Origin: Gracilaria caudata
Lineage: Eukaryota; Rhodophyta; Florideophyceae; Gracilariales; Gracilariaceae
DNA length: 13,784 nucleotides
Direction: 5' to 3'
Assembly: GCA_030374735.1 (NCBI GenBank)
Contig: JASCIV010000708.1
Span: forward strand, 1 to 13,784
Part shown: positions 8,400 through 13,784 of the stretch, piece after piece
Layout of the letters: each line of letters opens with the position of its first letter
Position numbering within the stretch: position 1 is the stretch's first letter
Translations under genes and position numbers: made by a program
The notes under the pieces: model-generated
What the model was told of the DNA's origin: nothing
The model's input: the letters and a program-made list of their open reading frames with translations, nothing else
The model's database searches: none

Positions 8400-8640
8400 C
8401 AGCATTCCATCCCAGCCACCCTCCATCATGCACAAAGTGCAACGCAGTGTTGCCACACTGATCCTTGCCATCCCCGTGTGCCCAGATTAAGCGGTGCGGT
8501 GAAACCCGCTGTCGGCGTAGTTATTGGTCAGTTCTGTGCGATGCAGCGCCCCTGCAGCGCTTCCATTACGCTCAGCTGTCCCACTCCAACGGCTTTGTGC
8601 AACGCAGTGTCGCCCCGTTCATGCCGTCGGCGCCTACGCC
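8400..8640 (-). pseudogene. Ankyrin-repeat gene relic
   Basis: Two ankyrin-repeat cores are readable on the minus strand in different frames: HERGDTALHKAVGVGQLSVM at 8564-8623 and KDQCGNTALHFVHDGG at 8419-8466. The second closely matches KDQHGRTALHYAA of the intact gene at 10811-13031. Stop codons and a frame change lie between and around them, so this is a dead fragment. It lies downstream of the membrane-protein gene, on the same strand. Long frames that appear on the plus strand across this stretch are shadows of this relic. Confidence 0.7.
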
Positions 8641-8814
8641 CGGTGCATCACCACGCAGTTTCTGCAGCGTATGGTTGTCGTACAGGTTTGCTACCACGAC
8701 GGAGGCAGGGATTGTCGCTTACACTTGGCACCTGCACATGCGTCGCGGCGCACGCCCGGAAAGTTCGTACACGTGCATCTCTCATCATTCGCTCGGCTTT
8801 CACGTTCATGCCGT

Positions 8815-10170
8815 CTACTGCGCGGGCGTAAATCCAAATACTCGTACGCCGTTGCGATTTTGTCTCCATCCAACGCCCTGTGTCTCGTCATTCCCCTTTC
8901 CAAAATCCTCTACATCGTGCGTATCGCTGAAGAACTCTTTCCACGCCCATCGCGGGTCAACTCCGCCCTCCAGGCCCAAAGCTGTTGCCATGACCCATGC
9001 AACCACAAGCACACCGCATAAGATTAGGCTTGCGACAATTCCCATCCATGGCCTGTTGTAGTACGCGATTGGTACAGGCGCTTCGTCCAGGAAATGAAGT
9101 TTATCCCGAAAAACGTACATTCCTCGTGCTTCACCAGATGGAAACATGACCGAGTTGATCACATGCAGCAAGTACCAACCCAATGCATTCCCAGTGTCAG
9201 GTATGTTCGCATACTCTGTCTCATTTAAATCAATGCGAGCTGTACCAAGAGTGAGAAACACTGACAAAATTGGGTAAGGCGATTCTGGCTGATCCAAACC
9301 GCTGATAACCCTTGAAGAGAGTCTCGTTGGCGCCACTACTGTAGCGTTTGCTCTTTGTAGTCTAGCAGACACAGCACGAAGTATTTCCCCTTCAGTTGCG
9401 TTTGGCATCCCAGAGAAGAAGAATCCATTCTCAAGCACAACTCCTAGTTTAGTTGTGAGACTCCATTCCTGCACATCGTCAAACAGATGTACATGAACGC
9501 CAGAGATGAAGTCAACGGACACACGCAAGAAAACTCTTTCAGACCCGAATGTCCCTTCGAACTTATGACGTGACGTAGAAAGCCATGAACAGACTAGAAA
9601 GTATGCCCGTGGGTCAAAGCCAGCCTTCTGGGTTACAGGTCCTTGACTTGAGCAAATATTTAGTTGAACGGGATCCAAAGGTAAACAGCCCCTATCTTCA
9701 AATTCGAACACTGGAACGGTGTCGAGACGCACGTCATACACCCTCTTCTGATTTGTAGATAAGAAAATGAACAAGAACTCGACGCAAACCATAAGCACAC
9801 CTATGAAACTTAAAGTGATAAGCTTCCATCTTCCCAAATGAGAATTCGGAGCTTGTCTGTTCGACCTCATTCTTAACACTGAAATGATCATGCCCAGCAG
9901 AGTTAAAGGATTGGAAGAATTCTCCAGAGCATGGCGTCGATTAACAACTCGCTTGCTGATTCGTCCATTTTTTGCGCGAACGAGCACGCGGAACATCATA
10001 TCCGTGAAAAGAAGCAGTGAAATAGAAGTTAGCACAGCTGTTATGGCCGATACAGTATTTTCGCCGAGGTTGAAGTTCATCGGATCGTTGAACTTGTGCT
10101 CATAGAATCCGCGAACGTCCCAGGCAGGAGCATGGAATGAACCCGTAACCGGGCAGTTTGAGGAATCCAT
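8815..10170 (-). CDS. Three-span membrane protein of unknown function
   Basis: This single-exon frame encodes 451 residues from an ATG preceded by an in-frame TAA. Hydrophobic spans lie at about 41-64, 117-138 and 377-398. The segment between spans 1 and 2 is strongly basic (many Arg and Lys), which places it in the cytoplasm. The 240-residue loop between spans 2 and 3 is then outside or lumenal, and it carries three sequons (NAT 257, NAT 275, NET 316) and cysteines at 162, 173 and 194, all consistent with that topology. The short C-terminal tail is cytoplasmic. I do not recognise a family or catalytic motif; receptor, adhesion or structural roles are all possible. The TATA box lies only about 31 bases before the ATG, so transcription may begin at or inside the first codons, and Met31 (at 10080) is an alternative start. 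Confidence 0.82.
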   Translation of the reverse strand: MDSSNCPVTGSFHAPAWDVRGFYEHKFNDPMNFNLGENTVSAITAVLTSISLLLFTDMMFRVLVRAKNGRISKRVVNRRHALENSSNPLTLLGMIISVLRMRSNRQAPNSHLGRWKLITLSFIGVLMVCVEFLFIFLSTNQKRVYDVRLDTVPVFEFEDRGCLPLDPVQLNICSSQGPVTQKAGFDPRAYFLVCSWLSTSRHKFEGTFGSERVFLRVSVDFISGVHVHLFDDVQEWSLTTKLGVVLENGFFFSGMPNATEGEILRAVSARLQRANATVVAPTRLSSRVISGLDQPESPYPILSVFLTLGTARIDLNETEYANIPDTGNALGWYLLHVINSVMFPSGEARGMYVFRDKLHFLDEAPVPIAYYNRPWMGIVASLILCGVLVVAWVMATALGLEGGVDPRWAWKEFFSDTHDVEDFGKGNDETQGVGWRQNRNGVRVFGFTPAQ

Positions 10171-10172
10171 GT

Positions 10173-10195
10173 CTTTGAAAGGTTACCTTTCGAAG
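10173..10195. promoter_or_regulatory. Palindrome at the start of the membrane-protein gene
   Basis: GAAAGGT-T-ACCTTTC (10177-10191) is a perfect seven-base inverted repeat around one base, extending to eleven-base arms with one mismatch. It fills the space between the TATA box and the ATG. It could be a protein-binding site or a chance palindrome. Confidence 0.4.
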
Positions 10196-10201
10196 CTTAT
10201 A
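10196..10201 (-). promoter_or_regulatory. TATA box of the membrane-protein gene
   Basis: The minus strand reads GCATATAAGC, with TATAAG at 10201-10196. The usual 30-base offset would put transcription start at the annotated ATG, implying a nearly leaderless mRNA or use of a later methionine. Confidence 0.45.
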
Positions 10202-10204
10202 TGC

Positions 10205-10517
10205 TTGCCTGGCCTGCACCGTGTACTAGTCCAGTTTCTGTCGATATGAAAGATACGGTGAGTTCCGAGTAAGCTGTCGAAGGTTCTGGAGCATTGGATA
10301 AGCTGGCTGCAGAACGTCTCTTTTGAAATTCACACAATCAGAGAAGCAACGAACCATTGTCGAGACGATGTGTCACATCAATGTTCCAACTAGCAAGAAG
10401 AGTACAGATGTTGTAACCTCGATTACATCAAGTACCTGGAAGACGTTTCTGGGCAATTGCTGTGCTCATAATATTATATTAATATACTCTTGTTCATCGT
10501 ATGTCTAGACAAGCCAT
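10205..10517. other. Gene-free upstream region of the membrane-protein gene
   Basis: No gene is seen on either strand. Only short frames without motifs are present. Confidence 0.4.
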
Positions 10518-10718
10518 GTGGCGCTATGCAAATCAAAGTCACGTACACGTGCTCAGTCCAGTTTTGTTGGTTTAGAAGCCGGTATTGGTATTGCAGGGTT
10601 ACGGGTATCAAGGACAAAGCCTACTGTGATTTGGGTGGAATCTGTCTCGTGTACGAACAAAGTTCCCAACAAGCCAAGAATTTGTTCGTGTACATTCGGT
10701 CTTGTCGAGCTCTGCTAG
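10518..10718 (+). mobile_element. Probable relic of a Copia-type retrotransposon RNase H
   Basis: The plus-strand frame contains AQSSFVGLEAGIGIAGLR followed by KPTVIWVESVSCTNKV. Order and spacing resemble the RNase H end of Ty1/Copia polyproteins, where S-[ST]-x-A-E-[YF]-x-[AG]-L-x-x-[AG] is followed by P-T-x-[IV]-x-x-D-N-Q-[SA]-[CA]. The catalytic acidic positions are lost (VESVSC in place of the DNQ core), so this is at best a decayed fragment of about 200 bases. The match is by eye and short. An equally open frame on the opposite strand shows no known motif. Confidence 0.35.
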
Positions 10719-10810
10719 ATTACAACATTCAGGCGCAATTGCCTCGATAGCCACAAATTGATGCCTAGTTTCATGCCTACTTCGTACCTGCTTGTTGGAC
10801 GATACTCTTA

Positions 10811-13031
10811 TTACACGAAAAGAATTTTCATTCCTACCTTTACAAAACCATCTTCGTCAATAACGTTTTGAGCCGGTCCGCGATGCTGGAGCATTGCATC
10901 TACTTCAGCATCGTTCCAATCATTCCTTGTGCGATTGAATGACAGCCTTTCTTGGGAGGAACTTGACTCCAAACCAGACGCCTTGAACAGTGCATACAAC
11001 ATCGGCTTTGCCAGTTTAGTTTTCAACAGTTCCTTTGGCCTTGTGGCACTCTGAAATCTTTGACGTAGCTCCACTGGCTCCGGTTGGCACTCTGCACCAG
11101 AATACTTCTTCCACAATTCGTAGAACGATGTGATGAATGCGTCCACTCCCAATTGACCACTGTGGTAATCCATGTGTTTTACGACAACGTCTTCTACGTT
11201 ATCCTCATCTACGGTCACCTCAGCTCTCTGATTGAGATGCACTTGCAATAAGTGTTGCAATTCCGGTATTGAATCCTGAGCAGTGACCACTTGTCCGCCT
11301 GAATGAGACCTAGAAGCCAGAACGGCGAATCTTTGATTTAACTCTGCTTCTATCTCGTCGACTACACTCTCGTGAACGTCGTCATAACCCTTGAGCTCCT
11401 CCATAACAACAGTAAGACGCTGCTGTAAGTTTAGAAGTGTCTTAAAGTCGGTCTGTCCCAAGATGGCCTCGACTCTTTGTCGAACAACGGGGTTGAGCTT
11501 GCTGATATACTGGACGCTCGTGAGGACGGAAACAGTCCGAAAGTTACTGATATCTACGGCCAAAATCTCGTCGACTGCGGCGTTGGCACCTGAGCTGTCG
11601 TGCTCAACTTCGAAACCGAACACAATGGATGTAGCATCAACGGATGTACCGGCAAGAACACCGCCTACGACTGGAATCATGGTGAGACAAAAGTCGAGCA
11701 CGCCGGCGATGATGCGGTTGCGCTGTCGTCTTTGGAGAAAGTGGTGGAGCTGCTGCAGACTGGCGGCCATATTCGTCATATCGGAGAGCATCTGATGTTG
11801 ACCTCCGCTCAAGTGCTGGAAGCTCTGGGCGGCTTGTCTGGTCCATTGCTCGAAGGTGCTGACGCACTGCTGCACCCTGTTTATTTCGCGCGTGACAGAG
11901 ACGAGAGCGGAGTGTATATTCACGCGCGTCTGGCTATTCTCGGAGGCTAGATCGGCGACGATTTTGTCGATTGTGGAGTTGCCATCGCGAATGAACCCCT
12001 TCCTCTCGGCGTAGAAGAGCAGACCGCACAGCCATAACTTTTGTTCGACACTGAGAGAAAGTCTTGTGACAGGCAGGTACACGTTCTCCAGGATGTAGTC
12101 GCGGTCACCACCAAATGCAGCGACTTGAGAGAGCGTGAGGACACCTTGACGCACGGCGAGCAGCAGCAGGTGGTGTGCGAGCACAAGATCCGAGAAGGAT
12201 GTGATGTGCTCGGCTTTGAAAGCGCTGAACAGCTGTGGCCTCGTGAATGCAGAGGATTTTGCTCGGAGCCATAGCTGCTGCAGCTCGGTCAACGGCGCAG
12301 GCCTGTTATTGTCGTCGTTTGCGGTTTGTGAGGAGGAGGGATCGGGCTTGGGGCGCTGGGCGGCGGGCATCTGTTTGGCGGCATCGCTTTGATGCGGCCG
12401 CAGTGGCCGCGGCGTTCTGCCCTCGTTGTGGTGGTGTTCGGTTGGGGTTTGCGAGAAGAAGGGAACGAACTGTCGGCAGGAGAAGGATAGCATCTGCTTA
12501 GCGGCTTCGCTGTTTCCCGGTATCAGCGACAGCGGCGTCTCGCCTTTACGGTTCTTCTTAAGGGGGTCGGCGCCGGCTTGCAACAGAGAGAGCACCACTT
12601 CATCATTGTTCCCTTTCGCAGCTTGGTGAAGCGGCGTGTTTCCCCATTCGTCGGCGCAATGAACGTCGGCTCCGCGCGCCAACAGCCCGTCGGTGGAGCC
12701 CACATGCCCCAAGGAAGCGGCTCTGTGCAACGCGCTGGCGCCCCATACGTCGGTATGGAGAACGTCGGCGCCGCGCGCTATCAACCTTTCCGCTACGGCT
12801 AGGCGGCCATGCAAAGCGGCGTAATGCAAAGCAGTCCTGCCATGTTGGTCTTTGACGTTGACGTCGACGCCGCCCGCCAGAATCTTCGTCACTTGCGCCA
12901 AATCGCCGCGACCGGCGGCATCAAATAGGGCGCGACGGTGGACCCTGTTGGCTGCCACGCGCGACGCAGCCACTGCTACCACCGCTAACGATCCTCCAGG
13001 GACTGCCGCTCTTTTCAACACGGTCTGTCAT
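10811..13031 (-). CDS. Ankyrin-repeat protein with helical, hydrophobic-core C-terminal half
   Basis: An open frame of 736 codons (13021 down to 10811) has five ankyrin units at about residues 27-59, 60-92, 93-125, 126-158 and 159-180 (for example HGRTALHYAALHG, WGNTPLHQAA), a protein-binding scaffold. A Pro/Gln/His-rich linker (181-245) includes a degenerate copy of the last unit. Then comes an all-helical region of about 450 residues. It has a Gln-rich possible coiled coil (about 360-432), a glycine-rich hydrophobic segment (437-459, IIAGVLDFCLTMIPVVGGVL) that could enter a membrane, and further charged helices (505-565). The frame begins at GTG, a stop lies just upstream, and the first in-frame ATG is residue 177. 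A 70-base GT-AG intron at 12952-13021 would join the ATG at 13031 (or 13085) in frame to the first ankyrin unit. A frameshift is the alternative. Function is unknown; ankyrin identity is certain. Confidence 0.78.
12952..13021 (-). other. Candidate 70-base intron near the 5' end of the ankyrin gene
   Basis: On the minus strand this segment runs from GTGTTG to GTGGCAG. Its removal joins ATG ACA GAC C to CC AAC AGG, giving an ATG-started frame leading into the first ankyrin unit. The donor is weak and no pyrimidine tract precedes the acceptor, so this is a hypothesis. A one-base frameshift would solve the missing start equally well. Confidence 0.3.
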
Positions 13032-13118
13032 GCTCTTTGCCAATCGCAGGCCCTTCTTTTTGCCATTTACTTCTGCGGTTCCCATTGGCGACTTCCAGGC
13101 GATGTGTCTGGATTTAGG

Positions 13119-13380
13119 TCAGTGCAACGCAGTCCAGCCATGTTCGTGTCGTCCACGTCCCCACCGTCCTGGGCGTCGCAGTTGCGCATGTTTATCAAGT
13201 CGAGTATACTTCCGCGATTAACTTAGCATTGGTATCGCGTACCGCCACCGCCAACGCCATGCACTCGCCCATAGATAACGTCGTCATCTCCTTGTGCCGC
13301 AAACAACAACAAGGCTGCTCGCGCCGTGACCGCCATTGCTGCGCGCCAACACTCGTTCACAAGAGCGGGCAAGGGGTCAA
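13119..13380 (-). pseudogene. Ankyrin-repeat gene relic upstream of the intact gene
   Basis: HEHGWTALH followed by a stop codon reads on the minus strand at 13119-13148 and matches HGRTALH of the intact gene next door. Further upstream, ARAALLLFAAQGDDDV (about 13277-13324, another frame) resembles RRALFDAAGRGDLAQV, the first ankyrin helix of that gene. Stops and frame changes separate the two, so this is a decayed tandem copy. Confidence 0.5.
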
Positions 13381-13512
13381 AAGACCGCTGCCAACTCTTG
13401 TGTTGTTCAGCAAGTTACGCTTTTGACGGTAGATATTGCCAGAATCACCGATAGAGTGTTCATCAAACTCATTTCACCTTGCTACTCATTCGCTGATCAT
13501 TTTTAAGACTTA

Positions 13513-13784
13513 GAGCATCTCCACTGGGGCATGCAAAAGAGCAAAAGAGAAAATACAGTGCGTTCACTTGACGTAGGAAACTACATTTGTATGGCTCTCA
13601 TTGGCCGCAAGGGAGTAGGTTCTGTAGTATCCGTCAGCCTTTTGCGTGACTTCATTGGCCGATGGCACGTTTAATTTTCTATCGAAAATCAACATGGGTT
13701 TTGCTCTTTTGCTCGAGGGTCCAAAATGTAGGAGCAAATCGAAGTGATTTGCTTTCGAAAAATAACCCCAGAATACTTCGTGAG
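13513..13784. mobile_element. Candidate MITE-like element, right end beyond the window
   Basis: The stretch opens GAGCATCTCCACTGGGGCATG, similar to the GAGCATCTCCA ends common on small DNA transposons of plants. It contains a perfect 14-base inverted repeat, GCAAAAGAGCAAAA at 13533-13546 and its reverse complement at 13699-13712. CATTGGCCG occurs twice between the arms. CCCCAG near the right edge mirrors the left CTGGGG, but the matching end is not in the window. No transposase is encoded. Confidence 0.4.

Noticed and set aside
8055..9061. Long plus-strand open frames (258, 198 and 165 codons)
   Set aside because: They overlap the ankyrin relic and the 3' end of the membrane-protein gene on the opposite strand, start in repeat block B, are rich in Arg, Pro, Cys and His as expected of shadows, and lack any motif.
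11391..12629. Plus-strand open frames opposite the ankyrin gene
   Set aside because: They are mirror frames of the strongly supported minus-strand ankyrin protein and have no features of their own.
1..13784. CRISPR arrays, rRNA genes, bacterial operons
   Set aside because: No regularly spaced repeats, no rRNA-like sequence and no closely packed co-directional genes with ribosome binding sites were seen.

Overview
This window looks like nuclear DNA of a photosynthetic eukaryote, most likely a red seaweed of the Chondrus type. The lineage is inference. Three things support a plastid-bearing eukaryote with few introns: a broken gene for a plastid-targeted high-light-inducible protein (HLIP), long uninterrupted reading frames with TATA boxes upstream, and solo LTRs of a retrotransposon. 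Nothing in it looks bacterial: there are no operons or Shine-Dalgarno spacing. All four intact or nearly intact genes lie on the minus strand, separated by long non-coding stretches and repeat debris.

Layout, left to right. 1-92: short inverted-repeat remnant. 93-749: a two-part dispersed repeat, blocks A and B. 1314-1946 (minus): secreted cysteine-rich protein 1. 2907-3374 (plus): HLIP pseudogene, stopped inside its chlorophyll-binding helix. 3509-3708: solo LTR 1. 3709-5238: AT-rich segment without genes. 5239-5453: solo LTR 2. 5816-6210: second copy of block A. 6683-7333 (minus): secreted cysteine-rich protein 2, a paralogue of protein 1. 8043-8254: second copy of block B. 8400-8640 (minus): ankyrin-repeat gene relic. 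8815-10170 (minus): unrecognised three-span membrane protein. About 10518-10718 (plus): probable relic of a Copia-type RNase H. 10811-13031 (minus): large ankyrin-repeat protein with a hydrophobic segment in its C-terminal half. 13119-13380 (minus): a second ankyrin relic. 13513-13784: candidate MITE running off the window.

No joint pathway can be read from these genes. Three processes stand out. The first is gene-family turnover: two diverged secreted paralogues, and one ankyrin gene flanked by dead ankyrin fragments. The second is retroelement activity: two independent solo LTRs, each with a perfect 5-bp target-site duplication and with covarying hairpin arms. The third is loss of an HLIP copy by a nonsense change. 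The least described material is the secreted cysteine-rich family, the three-span membrane protein, and the ankyrin protein, whose helical C-terminal half carries a glycine-rich hydrophobic core. The ankyrin reading frame has no in-frame ATG ahead of the repeats, so it needs either a small intron near its start or a frameshift to explain it.
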